From a virus, in IMG/VR virus record IMGVR_UViG_3300037010_000653, positions 1-38,422 of that record: a DNA stretch of 38,422 nt. The stretch is one strand, 5' to 3'. Under the pieces are notes generated by a model. The model was not told the origin of the DNA. It did not search any database and saw only the letters and a program-made list of their open reading frames with translations. Below are positions 7,472-15,196 of the stretch, one piece after another; positions within the stretch are counted from its first letter, which is position 1, and each line of letters begins with the position of its first letter. The translations under genes and the position numbers were made by a program.

Positions 7472-7786
7472 TTAACCTCTCAGGTTGAACTCGCGTTGAC
7501 GACGATATGCGTCGAATGGTTTGCGCTGGCCGCGAACTTCTTGCTCATGCGCCCAAGCACGGCTCATAATATCACGCATCGACGCTGCCTGAGCTTTTGT
7601 GACCGTGTAGGACGCGCCTTGTTGAAAATGCCGCCCGTCAATTGAGATGTGGCTGCTATGCGGGGGAAGGTCGATGACCACTTCTTCGTATTCGACTTCG
7701 GCTTCGGCTTCGACCGGCTTGTCCTCTTTTTTCGCCTTGACGGCTGTCGCCGCCTCGCGGATTTGTGCTTCAAGTTTGTCGTTCAT
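7472..7786 (-). CDS. Small protein downstream of the major capsid gene
   Basis: The protein of 104 residues has an acidic, low-complexity N-terminal half (KEDKPVEAEAEVEYEEVV) and a C-terminal part with ISIDGRHFQQGASYTVTKAQAASMRDIMSRAWAHEQEVRG. The latter resembles small proteins found directly after N4-gp56-type capsid genes in other phages. A possible role is capsid decoration or stabilisation; this is inferred from position only. It is separated from the capsid gene by a terminator-like hairpin. Confidence 0.65.
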   Translation of the reverse strand: MNDKLEAQIREAATAVKAKKEDKPVEAEAEVEYEEVVIDLPPHSSHISIDGRHFQQGASYTVTKAQAASMRDIMSRAWAHEQEVRGQRKPFDAYRRQREFNLRG

Positions 7787-7795
7787 ACTTGCTCC

Positions 7796-7827
7796 AAAGA
7801 AACTGACGGGGCGCGTAGCCCCGTCAG
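7796..7827 (-). terminator. Rho-independent terminator-like hairpin after the major capsid gene
   Basis: On the minus strand CTGACGGGGC pairs perfectly with GCCCCGTCAG (10 bp, loop of five bases; stem 7827-7803) and is followed by TTTCTTT. It lies just after the capsid stop codon and before the next gene. Because the downstream genes are still needed, it is best read as a partial terminator that keeps capsid transcripts in excess. Confidence 0.8.
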
Positions 7828-7835
7828 GTTAACCA

Positions 7836-9173
7836 TTAACCAAAGGTGGGCGAGAAGGCCGATCCCGACTCAATGCGCATGAAGAACTGATTATTCATGA
7901 TCATCGTGCCGTAAAAGACCTTCCAAGACACCACGCGGGTTTGGTTTTGCGGGTCGAACTTATCCGGGCCAGTCAGGTAGAACGTCTTGAGCGAATCAAG
8001 CTCGACCTGCGCGAACGCTTCCTTACCAAAGACGAAGGTAGGATAGACCGTCACGCCGTTCGCAGGAGCCGCAGGTGCGACTTGCGACACGCCAAGGCCC
8101 GTAATGACGACCGTCGAACCGGGGGCGATCTGCGTCGCATTGCCAGCCAGCGGGCCAGTCGTCGGACCAGCAACAGACAAGCCAAGGTTCGCCGGGGGAG
8201 ACGACGTGCCAACATACACGTTGTAGGTGTAGCCCGCCGTACTCGGCACTGTGACGCTAATGGAACCGGTCGGCCCCGTCACGCTGATGCCCGTAGACGG
8301 CTGATAAATCACCTTCTCGTAGTTGGTGTTGGCGTCCGAGGCCGTAACCTGGATGTAGTAAGTACCCGATGCCAGCGACCCCGCAGTACCCGCCGAACCG
8401 GAGACAGCCGCCGCACCAGTCCACGACGGGACAAGGTTGGAGCGGGTAAACCGCACACCAGACCACTGACCGATCTCGTTGTTATACAGCTTGCCAACGT
8501 CGCTGTATTGCCACGCAGTCACGACTGTAGAATTTTCGCGCAAGTCCTGTTCGACCAGCGGGTGAATGACAGCCACATAGTGCGGAGCAGTCGCAGCGAC
8601 GACACCTTTGGGGCTTGCGGAGGGCTTCGTCTTGACATCCGTCTCGCCGCCGCCCATGTAATACCGCGCACCGTTGGTGAACAGCGTGCCCATTGCACGG
8701 TTAAGCTCATGCGGGGTCAGAACGGAGGCGTTCGTCAGGCTAGCGCGTGCGCCCACAGCGCCAACATAGTTGACCTGCGTGCCACCCATAATCGCATTGA
8801 ACGTGTTTCGCTCAATGGTTTCCGTCGCCTGAATACCGATCAAATCCACGGCCTTCTTAAAGACCGGGTGGTAAATGGTCAGTTCAGCAACGTCCGTGAT
8901 GCGGATCAGGTCGCCCCACTGTGCCACAGTGCCGGTCACTTGCGTAATCGTCATCGTCTCGCCAGCGGAGGGCACGCCTTCCGACAAGGTAGTGTAGGGC
9001 AGGGGGACGCGCTCATAACGGAACGCATAGTAAGTCGTGCCCATGCCTTTCGGCAGTTCAACCCGCTCCGCAAGTTGAGACACGACAATCTGACGCTGAG
9101 TCAATTCCAGCGTCTTTTTCTGGATGTATTTGCCAACGTCCGCAGAAAAGTTGGCAGCATTGTTGGTTGCCAT
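7836..9173 (-). CDS. Major capsid protein, N4-gp56 family, with an inserted Ig-like domain
   Basis: The protein of 445 residues has the N-terminal pattern of the N4-gp56 capsid family: FSADVGKYIQKKTLELTQRQ, then LPKGMGTTYYAFRYERVPLP, TTLSEGVPSAG and AQWGDLIRITDVAEL. The family continues in 100-245 (ERNTFNAIMGG.., a tyrosine-rich YYMGGGE, HPLVEQDLREN) and in 373-445 (VTYPTFVFGKEAFAQV to the end). Between about 250 and 372 lies an extra Gly/Ser/Thr-rich beta domain (TYYIQVTASDANTNY..YTYNVYVGTSSPP), probably an Ig- or fibronectin-like surface domain. AAGGAGCT precedes the ATG. It forms the capsid shell. Confidence 0.9.
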   Translation of the reverse strand: MATNNAANFSADVGKYIQKKTLELTQRQIVVSQLAERVELPKGMGTTYYAFRYERVPLPYTTLSEGVPSAGETMTITQVTGTVAQWGDLIRITDVAELTIYHPVFKKAVDLIGIQATETIERNTFNAIMGGTQVNYVGAVGARASLTNASVLTPHELNRAMGTLFTNGARYYMGGGETDVKTKPSASPKGVVAATAPHYVAVIHPLVEQDLRENSTVVTAWQYSDVGKLYNNEIGQWSGVRFTRSNLVPSWTGAAAVSGSAGTAGSLASGTYYIQVTASDANTNYEKVIYQPSTGISVTGPTGSISVTVPSTAGYTYNVYVGTSSPPANLGLSVAGPTTGPLAGNATQIAPGSTVVITGLGVSQVAPAAPANGVTVYPTFVFGKEAFAQVELDSLKTFYLTGPDKFDPQNQTRVVSWKVFYGTMIMNNQFFMRIESGSAFSPTFG

Positions 9174-9185
9174 GATGTAAGCTCC

Positions 9186-9950
9186 TTAAAAGGTTATCCG
9201 AGAGAGGCGTTCTTCCAAGTCTGCATCTTCATCCGATGCGCCTGGGGCGGCATTGCCACGAGCGCGTAGCGGCTTGGACGTAGATTTAGAAGCAGCTTTG
9301 GCGGCTTTGGCGATAGACGCCGGGGCCTTGGCAAGCACATCTTCTCCGACCAAAAACTTCAAAATCGACTCGCGGGGGGCAGTCTGGCCTTTTGCGCGCA
9401 TCTGCAACAACGTCTGCTCAACCCGCTCAGCGTATTTGCCGATCATCGGGTTTTGCAACGCACGCTGTTGGAACGCGATTTTGTCCATCATGTCCTGCTG
9501 GTTGAACTGCTGTAGCTGCATCTCGCGCTGCATTTGCTCCATGCGTTGCTGAAGCAAATACGCTTGGCGTTCGGCAGGATCGAGCGTCTCAAGATATTGC
9601 TGCTGTCGGGCTTGTTCCAGCGAGGTACGCTGTTGTTCAAGCTGTTGCAGCAATAGTTGGCGTTCTCGCTCTGCCGTTTCGCGCGCTTGGCGCTCGCGTT
9701 GCAATTCCTCCTGTTGTCGTCGAATCCGATCTTGCGCTCTTGAAGAATGGCCTACTTGCGCGGCTTGCGCGGCGCGCGCGGCTTCAGCGATAGCTTCGTC
9801 GTCGGCAATTTCACTTCCATCTTGGCTGACGGCTTCGGCATTTTCATCAGCGATTTGCTGTGCGTCGCCATTTTCGTCACTGCCGGGAGTGATTTGCTCC
9901 GTGTCGATTTCATCCAATCCACCTTCTTCAAATTCTTGGTCGTCGTTCAT
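9186..9950 (-). CDS. Capsid scaffolding protein
   Basis: The ATG at 9950 is preceded by AGAGGTAA; a GTG at 9977 would add nine residues but has no ribosome site. The 254-residue product has an acidic N-terminus (1-70, many Asp/Glu), a long glutamine- and arginine-rich coiled-coil centre (about 75-155, RQQQYLETLDPAERQAYLLQ region) and a small basic Ala/Lys-rich C-terminal domain (215-240). This composition, and its place between portal and capsid genes, is characteristic of scaffold proteins that organise procapsid assembly. Confidence 0.8.
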   Translation of the reverse strand: MNDDQEFEEGGLDEIDTEQITPGSDENGDAQQIADENAEAVSQDGSEIADDEAIAEAARAAQAAQVGHSSRAQDRIRRQQEELQRERQARETAERERQLLLQQLEQQRTSLEQARQQQYLETLDPAERQAYLLQQRMEQMQREMQLQQFNQQDMMDKIAFQQRALQNPMIGKYAERVEQTLLQMRAKGQTAPRESILKFLVGEDVLAKAPASIAKAAKAASKSTSKPLRARGNAAPGASDEDADLEERLSRITF

Positions 9951-9980
9951 GCTTACCTCTAGTGTGCTTACGGCCACAAG

Positions 9981-10009
9981 TCGAACAACGTCTTACGGAC
10001 GTTAGTCGA
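9981..10009. promoter_or_regulatory. Long imperfect hairpin upstream of the scaffold gene
   Basis: TCGAACAACGTC pairs with GACGTTAGTCGA over 12 positions with one mismatch and one possible G-U pair, around a five-base loop (TTACG on the plus strand). It has no U-tract on either side, so it is not a simple terminator. It lies between the small coiled-coil gene and the scaffold gene, so it may influence mRNA stability or scaffold expression. Confidence 0.5.
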
Positions 10010-10051
10010 TAATGCGCGAATGCTACATAAAATCAGACAAATTGCAACCCT

Positions 10052-10222
10052 TTACACCTGCTTTTCTGGATGTGTGCCGCTTGCGGGCGGCTCGGGGTTG
10101 AGTTTTTTATCGAGAAATTCTTTAACGCGCGCTTCCAATTCAGCCACGCGCGCCTCCAACGCCACAACGCGAGGGTGCAGATGGTCATAAATAAACTTCT
10201 CAATGGGGGCCAACATAGACAT
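10052..10222 (-). CDS. Small coiled-coil protein after portal gene (56 aa)
   Basis: ATG at 10222 follows AGGAGACTGTT. The product has a central helix VVALEARVAELEARVKEFLDK with heptad spacing of Leu/Val, so it probably dimerises or trimerises. A Pro-rich tail ends at TAA 10054-10052. It lies between portal (ending at 10241) and scaffold. The function is unknown; assistance in portal or scaffold assembly is a guess from position. Confidence 0.6.
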   Translation of the reverse strand: MSMLAPIEKFIYDHLHPRVVALEARVAELEARVKEFLDKKLNPEPPASGTHPEKQV

Positions 10223-10240
10223 AACAGTCTCCTAGGTGAG

Positions 10241-12343
10241 TTACATTTTCCGGGGCATGACCCCCGGCGCGTGCATCTGGTCGGGGTGAACCGCACCAGG
10301 CGGTTGCTGCGCCACACCGCGCGGCCCAACAGCTTGCCCGCCAATACGCGGAGTACCGGGCACGCCCGGCCCTGCGCCACCAGGAACCCCTGGTGCTCCT
10401 TGCGGGGCTTGGGCAGCGGCTTTCTGCTGCATCTGGCGGTTGTGGAGCTGAATATGTGTCGCAATCTGGTGTGTAGGGTCGCCGGTTTGCATAGCGGCCA
10501 TGTGGTGCATCTGAATATGCTCAGCGTCGTTGTCCATTGGACTCGGAATAACCGGCATGTTCTGAACCAGCATCTCGTTTTCCAGTCGCGGGTCGATGCT
10601 CAACGTTTCTCGCGGCGATTTGAGAACACGGCTTGCCAACCTAGGGCCAAACACAGTGTCAGTCAGCACGTCCAAGATTGGCCCAACGTCAAGCGTGCGC
10701 CCGCCGAGTTGCGCGGGCGGAATCCCGCGCAACACGTTCATCGCGGCGATCATTTGCTGAACGTTTTGCGCGTTCTGCATTCGCTGCACGCCGTTCCACA
10801 CGAACCGATACCGCGTCCCCCACTGCACCGGAGGCACGCGCTCCAGTTCTGCCTCGTAGCCTAGCTCGCCAAAGTGCTCGATGCTGGCGTCTTTATCGCG
10901 GAATTGCTGGTCATACTCAAAAATCCGTTCGACCAGCGGCGTCAGGATGAACGACTCCAACACGCGAACCGCATCACTGATCCCTTCCAACGTCACTTGC
11001 TGTTCCAGCGCCACCTGGGCCTGCGTCGGCTTGCGTGACGGCGACCCGCCCATCGGCATCATGGCCGGGTTGAGGCCGAAACTCTCCTGAATCTGCGCCT
11101 TTGTCGCCGCAACCAGTTGCAAGGCATCCTGCCACAGCTTCGGGAATTGCAAAATCTGCGTGTCCTGCGGGCTGGTTTCCCACACAGCGGCCATTTCCAG
11201 CACCATCGACCCCACGCGAGGGTTACGCTCCGGGTTCGTCAAAACGATAGGCGCGAGAGCGTACTGCGCGGCGTCCATCCCCATATTGACCGCATCGTTT
11301 GCCTGATACTGCAACTGGGCGACAGCCTTGATCGGACTGACGCCCCAAAAGCTACCCGGCAGCTTCTTGACGGGCGCCGAAATAATGGGAGGGCGCTGCC
11401 CCCAGAACGGGTTCTTCTTGATCGTCAGAAACTCATCAGGCCCGAAGGCGACGAAATAACAAGGAGTGTATTCCCCGTCAACCTTGAGATTGCACCATAC
11501 TTGATACAGCAGTAAGTGTTTTGTGCCTTTGTCGCTCTTGACCCCGGCCTCCTTGGCCTGTCGCTTGGGGTCATCGGGATGGTTAGGGTTCTCCTTGCGT
11601 TCCGACGAAATAGAGAATAACTCCATCGCCCGCTTATATTGCTTCGGCGAGAACTGATCCTTGCGCTCGCGCAGCCAGGCTTTTGTTACGCGCAAGGCGA
11701 CAGCAACCACGTCTGCATCGTCGATGCTATCCACCGTCGCCGGGACAACCGCCAAATCCTGATCGGCGATCACCCACACGTCCGGCAGGCCTACTTCGAC
11801 CTCAACTTCCTTTTCTGTCTCGACCTGCATACCAGTCGGCAGTCCGTCGGGGGTCATCACATCCTCTAATTGCCGTTCGGTAACGGTGCGCGCTCTTGTC
11901 TGCCAGTCCACATATAGACTGTATTGCCCCGTAATGTCGCCTGCGCGCAACATTGCCGTGACCACTTCACGCAAGCGGCTTGCCCGCACATAGTGATTCT
12001 GTAGCGCCGTCAACGCCCGCGCCGTATCCTGCGTACTGGAAATACATTCGACGTATCGCCCATTGCTCGGGAAAAGAGCGTTGCTAAAACGCAACGTTCG
12101 TGCTTCCACCGCGTCACGCACGATGGGCACAAACACCTTCGACTTACCCGAGTACGCCTGATCGTCGCCAAGTTTGCAGTTGTAGATGTCCCAAAACTTC
12201 TCGATGTCCCGATCACGATCTGCGCGGGCAAGAAATGCCTCGATCACGTCTCGGTAGACCTCTTTAGCCTGCTCGAGCACGTCTTTCTTAGTGACGTAAT
12301 CTCGCTCCTGCTCTTGCTCTAATTCGCGGTCATCTTCAGTCAT
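10241..12343 (-). CDS. Portal protein
   Basis: The protein of 700 residues has an acidic N-terminus and a long helical, charged region (20-110). A beta-rich wing includes VWVIADQDLAVVPATVDSIDDAD, and a segment follows with GQRPPIISAPVKKLPGSFWG and VSPIKAVAQLQYQANDAVNM. The last is the family's conserved helix-loop before the channel. The C-terminal 110 residues are Gln/Pro/Gly-rich. Portal forms the DNA-entry ring at one capsid vertex and binds the terminase. Its place after the terminase and before scaffold and capsid genes is the usual packaging order. Confidence 0.85.
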   Translation of the reverse strand: MTEDDRELEQEQERDYVTKKDVLEQAKEVYRDVIEAFLARADRDRDIEKFWDIYNCKLGDDQAYSGKSKVFVPIVRDAVEARTLRFSNALFPSNGRYVECISSTQDTARALTALQNHYVRASRLREVVTAMLRAGDITGQYSLYVDWQTRARTVTERQLEDVMTPDGLPTGMQVETEKEVEVEVGLPDVWVIADQDLAVVPATVDSIDDADVVAVALRVTKAWLRERKDQFSPKQYKRAMELFSISSERKENPNHPDDPKRQAKEAGVKSDKGTKHLLLYQVWCNLKVDGEYTPCYFVAFGPDEFLTIKKNPFWGQRPPIISAPVKKLPGSFWGVSPIKAVAQLQYQANDAVNMGMDAAQYALAPIVLTNPERNPRVGSMVLEMAAVWETSPQDTQILQFPKLWQDALQLVAATKAQIQESFGLNPAMMPMGGSPSRKPTQAQVALEQQVTLEGISDAVRVLESFILTPLVERIFEYDQQFRDKDASIEHFGELGYEAELERVPPVQWGTRYRFVWNGVQRMQNAQNVQQMIAAMNVLRGIPPAQLGGRTLDVGPILDVLTDTVFGPRLASRVLKSPRETLSIDPRLENEMLVQNMPVIPSPMDNDAEHIQMHHMAAMQTGDPTHQIATHIQLHNRQMQQKAAAQAPQGAPGVPGGAGPGVPGTPRIGGQAVGPRGVAQQPPGAVHPDQMHAPGVMPRKM

Positions 12344-12388
12344 TTATCGGCCATGCAAGAATGTAATTAAGGGTGGCAGGTTGGGCAT

Positions 12389-14359
12389 TTACCTTCGCAT
12401 CGAAATGTAAGGCCGCCCGGTGCTGGTATAACTATAGACTATATCGTCTCGCTCGGAATCCAGCGCGTAACCACTCAAACTAGCATACCCAGACTCTAGC
12501 GCCTGCGCAACGTGTTTGTAAACATTCTCCCTCACGGCGAACGATGCCGTTCCCGCTTCACGGCAATACCCGCCTGCCAGAGCGTTGAGCGTCCATACAG
12601 CCTCGGGGCTGACGGTGAACGTGGGGGCGTTATTGCGCCAAAGCCGCAACGCCTGGTCGAGACTTTCCTGTGCATCGACGATCCGCTTCCCGGTGCGGTA
12701 TTGCAGCCGCAGCCGCTTAAGTGTTGCAGGCAGGTTAGACGCATCGTTGATGAGCGTGCGGTCGTAGGGCACCACAATCTGCGGCGCCTTGCCTGTGGGT
12801 ATCTCATGGCTGACAGACATGAGCACGGCACGCAAACTATCGTCGAGCGCCCCTTCGAGCACCCAGTCCTTGACAACGCTCAACAAGCCATCCTGCACGA
12901 ACGCAAGAATTGCAAAGAGCATTCCCGGCGTGGCGTTCACGAACACATACCAATCCGCACGGGCGTTGGGCATGCGGTGTTGAATATGATCCGAACTGAA
13001 TGCCGCGTAGACTGGCATCCCTGGCCGAAGTTTGAGCATGTAGGCCAGCGCGTTGACAATATCGACGCGGCCAAGGGGGAAACTGGCAAGCTCCGCCTCA
13101 AGGTCAGGTAGCGGCTTGAGAAACTTGACCTCATGCGCCCTGAAGAACGGCTGTAGCCCCTTGATGAAGTTGATCTTGTCGCGCGGGGCCTTGACCGGCT
13201 GTAGCGGGAGAATATCCGCCCTGCGCACCATCTCCGCCCGAATAGGCTGCAAGAGCCACTGGTTGAGGCCGTCTTCTTCGACGGCCACCGTCATCGGGTG
13301 GTGCGCATCGTTGAGCCGGAATAGATACTCTATCTGCTCCGAAGGCGAATGAAACCCACCGATCGCCTCATGCACATGCAGCTCGTTGCCAACCCACGAC
13401 CCCACGACATAGCCCGTCCGCGCGCTCGTGGAGCGGTTTGTCGTGCGCGCCGGATCGACGATCAGGATACGCGGGATGTAAAGATGCGCAGGTGACGGCG
13501 CGGCGTAAATGATGTCGTTGCGGTCGAAGATGCTGGCTACCGAGTCCATAGGCTTGAGCAGATATTCCTGACTGAACCCCGCAAGGTCTCCGTCCGTCCT
13601 GAACTGCTCATAAAGCTCATTTATCTTGGGTAGGGGGAATCGTGCAGGCCACATGGGAACCCGGTCAGGCTCCGCGCCGGTGTAGATGGGGAAGCTCAAG
13701 CACTTCCAGTTTGCATTGCGCTTAAGCTCCTCGATCATGGAGTTCTCATGCAACGGCGTACCATTGACACGAATGCGCGCTTTAGGGTCACACGCAGGGA
13801 CAAGCTCACGAGTGAACCACTGCCACACCTTGCGCCGCGCCTCTGGCGTGGCTACCGAGTCCCGATCTTCCAGGTCGTCGATCAGCACAAGGTCAGGGCG
13901 CATGTTGCGCGTCACTTCCTTCGCCCCGCGCACACTTTGCCCGGCACCGAATGCCTGCACGCGCACTCCGTTGGACAAAGTAATGTCGTTCTCCGTCCAG
14001 GTCGATCCACGCACGGAGCCGAACATTGCGACGATCTTCTCGTTGTTCTCCAACTCGTGCTTGATGCTCGCTAGCCGGTCACACGCGCTGCTGTAGGTGT
14101 TGCCGACAAGCAGGATGTATTGCGCTTCCTGGAACAGCGCGGCGAGGGTGAGATATTCTTCCGCAAGCGTTGATTTCCCGCCCCCTCGGAACACTTCTAT
14201 GAGCACGCGAGGGTGTGGGTCGTCCCACGCAGCAACGATCTGCTTATGGAACGCAGGCGTTTCATCTGGATGCCTATGCGCAAAGATGTAAGAGAGCGCA
14301 AACTGCTTGTCCGCTTGCAGCTCTGCGATCAATTCGACTAGAGGCGACGCAGGGGGCAT
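12389..14359 (-). CDS. Terminase large subunit (ATPase-nuclease) with C-terminal extension
   Basis: The ATPase domain carries Walker A RGGGKS (58-63) and Walker B LVLIDDLED (157-165). The nuclease domain shows ILIVDPAR (D302), acidic residues in VAVEEDG (E361/E362) and VDIVNALAYM (D433), the usual two-metal acid set. It pumps DNA into the capsid and cuts the concatemer. I prefer the ATG at 14359 (656 residues); a GTG at 14374 lies inside a perfect hairpin. Residues about 450-656 extend past the nuclease domain and include YVFVNATPGMLFAILAF, which reads like another RNase-H-type strand set. The start is uncertain by five residues. Confidence 0.9.
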   Translation of the reverse strand: MPPASPLVELIAELQADKQFALSYIFAHRHPDETPAFHKQIVAAWDDPHPRVLIEVFRGGGKSTLAEEYLTLAALFQEAQYILLVGNTYSSACDRLASIKHELENNEKIVAMFGSVRGSTWTENDITLSNGVRVQAFGAGQSVRGAKEVTRNMRPDLVLIDDLEDRDSVATPEARRKVWQWFTRELVPACDPKARIRVNGTPLHENSMIEELKRNANWKCLSFPIYTGAEPDRVPMWPARFPLPKINELYEQFRTDGDLAGFSQEYLLKPMDSVASIFDRNDIIYAAPSPAHLYIPRILIVDPARTTNRSTSARTGYVVGSWVGNELHVHEAIGGFHSPSEQIEYLFRLNDAHHPMTVAVEEDGLNQWLLQPIRAEMVRRADILPLQPVKAPRDKINFIKGLQPFFRAHEVKFLKPLPDLEAELASFPLGRVDIVNALAYMLKLRPGMPVYAAFSSDHIQHRMPNARADWYVFVNATPGMLFAILAFVQDGLLSVVKDWVLEGALDDSLRAVLMSVSHEIPTGKAPQIVVPYDRTLINDASNLPATLKRLRLQYRTGKRIVDAQESLDQALRLWRNNAPTFTVSPEAVWTLNALAGGYCREAGTASFAVRENVYKHVAQALESGYASLSGYALDSERDDIVYSYTSTGRPYISMRR

Positions 14360-14385
14360 AAAAAGGCGGCCCACGAATGGGCCGC
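14360..14385 (-). terminator. Perfect UUCG-loop hairpin with T-tract at the terminase start
   Basis: On the minus strand GCGGCCCA-TTCG-TGGGCCGC (8 bp, stable UUCG tetraloop, 14385-14366) is followed by CTTTTT and then directly by the ATG of terminase. It has all the marks of an intrinsic terminator. It separates the two regulator-region genes (14417-14792) from the late structural genes, and would also hide the alternative GTG start. Confidence 0.8.
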
Positions 14386-14416
14386 AAACTCCGGGGGAGG
14401 AGAGAGCACGGGTAGG

Positions 14417-14605
14417 TTAGTGCAAAAGTTGCGCGTTGTCAACTTTTGTGACGGCGAGCAAGGCGATCTTCAACGCAGCAACCAATACGCCCTCATCTGA
14501 AGGGGTCGATTTGATTCTGAGCACACCATCGTCCTCAAGCTCAATAATGACCGTAACTGCGCCAGGAAAGTCTGGATACTCCATACGTGCATGGTCATCA
14601 CTCAT
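14417..14605 (-). CDS. Small protein of unknown function downstream of the AlpA-like regulator
   Basis: The 62-residue acidic product (MSDDHARMEYPDFPGAVTVI..) has one probable beta-sheet part (10-30) and a helical, hydrophobic stretch at 38-55 (GVLVAALKIALLAVT), possibly amphipathic. Its ATG at 14605 overlaps the upstream gene by eight bases. No domain is recognised. Coupling to the regulator suggests a regulatory or accessory role. Confidence 0.6.
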   Translation of the reverse strand: MSDDHARMEYPDFPGAVTVIIELEDDGVLRIKSTPSDEGVLVAALKIALLAVTKVDNAQLLH

Positions 14606-14792
14606 TTTTTGGACCGCCTTTGAGCGACTCCAGCCACTTGGCGATGTCTGAAGTGTACCAGCCCACGGCCCGCTGTCCGAGCTTCACTGGCTTAGGAAAT
14701 TCGCCACGACCGAGCTTGTCATAAATAGTCGAGCGAGCCTGCCCTGTGATCCGCATGACATCGCGCATTCTCAAGATTGGGTCAATATCCAT
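14598..14792 (-). CDS. AlpA/excisionase-type helix-turn-helix regulator
   Basis: The product of 64 residues shows the small winged helix-turn-helix pattern: ILRMRDVMRITGQARSTIYD (recognition helix region), then KLGRGEFPKPVKLGQRAVGWYTSDIAKWLES. Phage AlpA-like proteins bind DNA to activate or repress nearby genes. A strong AGGAGG site sits seven bases before the ATG at 14792. It is the first gene of the leftward transcript starting near 14832, so it could autoregulate through the start-site palindrome or control the divergent early promoter. Confidence 0.85.
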   Translation of the reverse strand: MDIDPILRMRDVMRITGQARSTIYDKLGRGEFPKPVKLGQRAVGWYTSDIAKWLESLKGGPKNE

Positions 14793-14811
14793 TTAGTTCC
14801 TCCTAGTAACG

Positions 14812-14831
14812 GGCACGCACTATTGCGTGCC
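14812..14831. promoter_or_regulatory. Palindrome at the leftward transcription start (operator candidate)
   Basis: GGCACGCA and TGCGTGCC form a perfect 8-bp inverted repeat around a CTAT centre. It lies exactly where transcription from the leftward promoter should start (about 14832), so a protein bound here would block or modulate initiation. It would also fold as a 5'-end RNA hairpin. Confidence 0.65.
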
Positions 14832-14838
14832 GGTTGGA

Positions 14839-14867
14839 ATTATTTGACAATGGCGCAACGAAGTCAA
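14839..14867 (-). promoter_or_regulatory. Strong sigma-70-type leftward promoter
   Basis: On the minus strand the -35 TTGACT (14867-14862) and the -10 AATAAT (14844-14839) are separated by exactly 17 bases, each one base off consensus. It would start transcription near 14832 and drive the AlpA-like gene and, if the hairpin at 14366-14385 is read through, the whole structural block. Confidence 0.7.
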
Positions 14868-15030
14868 TACACGTTTATTGTGTGGGCGCTAGGCGGGCGC
14901 AGGCGTCCGTTAGCGGGCGGGTGGCAAGTAGTAGCAACGCGGTAGGATTTTGAAATTTGAACGCGGAATGGGCGGCACCCCGGCGTTACAAAATTTCCCC
15001 CGTCGGCCCGGAAGGATTCCAGAGTTCCTA

Positions 15031-15152
15031 GGCCCGCCACTCCGCCGCCCCGCCGCCCTGGCACCGGAGGCCCCTGGCCCGCCACTTCGCCGCCCTGGTA
15101 CTGGAGGCCCCAGGCCCGCCGCCCCAGGCCCGCCACTCCCGGCCCGCCCACT
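15031..15152. repeat. GC-rich repeat array, five GGCCCGCC copies
   Basis: GGCCCGCC occurs at 15031, 15076, 15113, 15127 and 15141. The longer block GGCCCGCCACTyCGCCGCCC followed by CTGG.AC.GGAGGCCCC is present twice (from 15031 and from 15076) with few differences. Two later copies are shortened. No reading frame needs it, so the order probably serves a binding or structural purpose. Confidence 0.75.
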
Positions 15153-15196
15153 TTGTAACAGAATGTAACGAATTGTAACGAATTGTTACAGGCGTG
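15153..15196. promoter_or_regulatory. 10-bp-spaced TGTAAC repeats and palindrome (operator or iteron candidate)
   Basis: TGTAACAGAA, TGTAACGAAT, TGTAACGAAT and the inverted TGTTACAGGC follow one another at 10-bp intervals, about one DNA turn. The last two units form the palindrome TGTAAC-GAATT-GTTACA. Sites on the same face of the helix suit cooperative binding of a regulator or replication initiator. The element lies 20-60 bp upstream of the rightward promoter -10 box. Confidence 0.7.

Noticed and set aside
7941-9269. Plus-strand open frame of 442 codons opposite the capsid gene
   Set aside because: The product is Arg/His-rich without any domain, and lies exactly opposite the well-supported capsid gene; it is typical third-position G+C shadowing.
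14864-15151. Minus-strand open frame of Gly/Pro-rich residues in the control region
   Set aside because: It translates the GC-rich repeat array, has no ribosome site, and overlaps promoter-like DNA; repeat-driven noise is the better reading.
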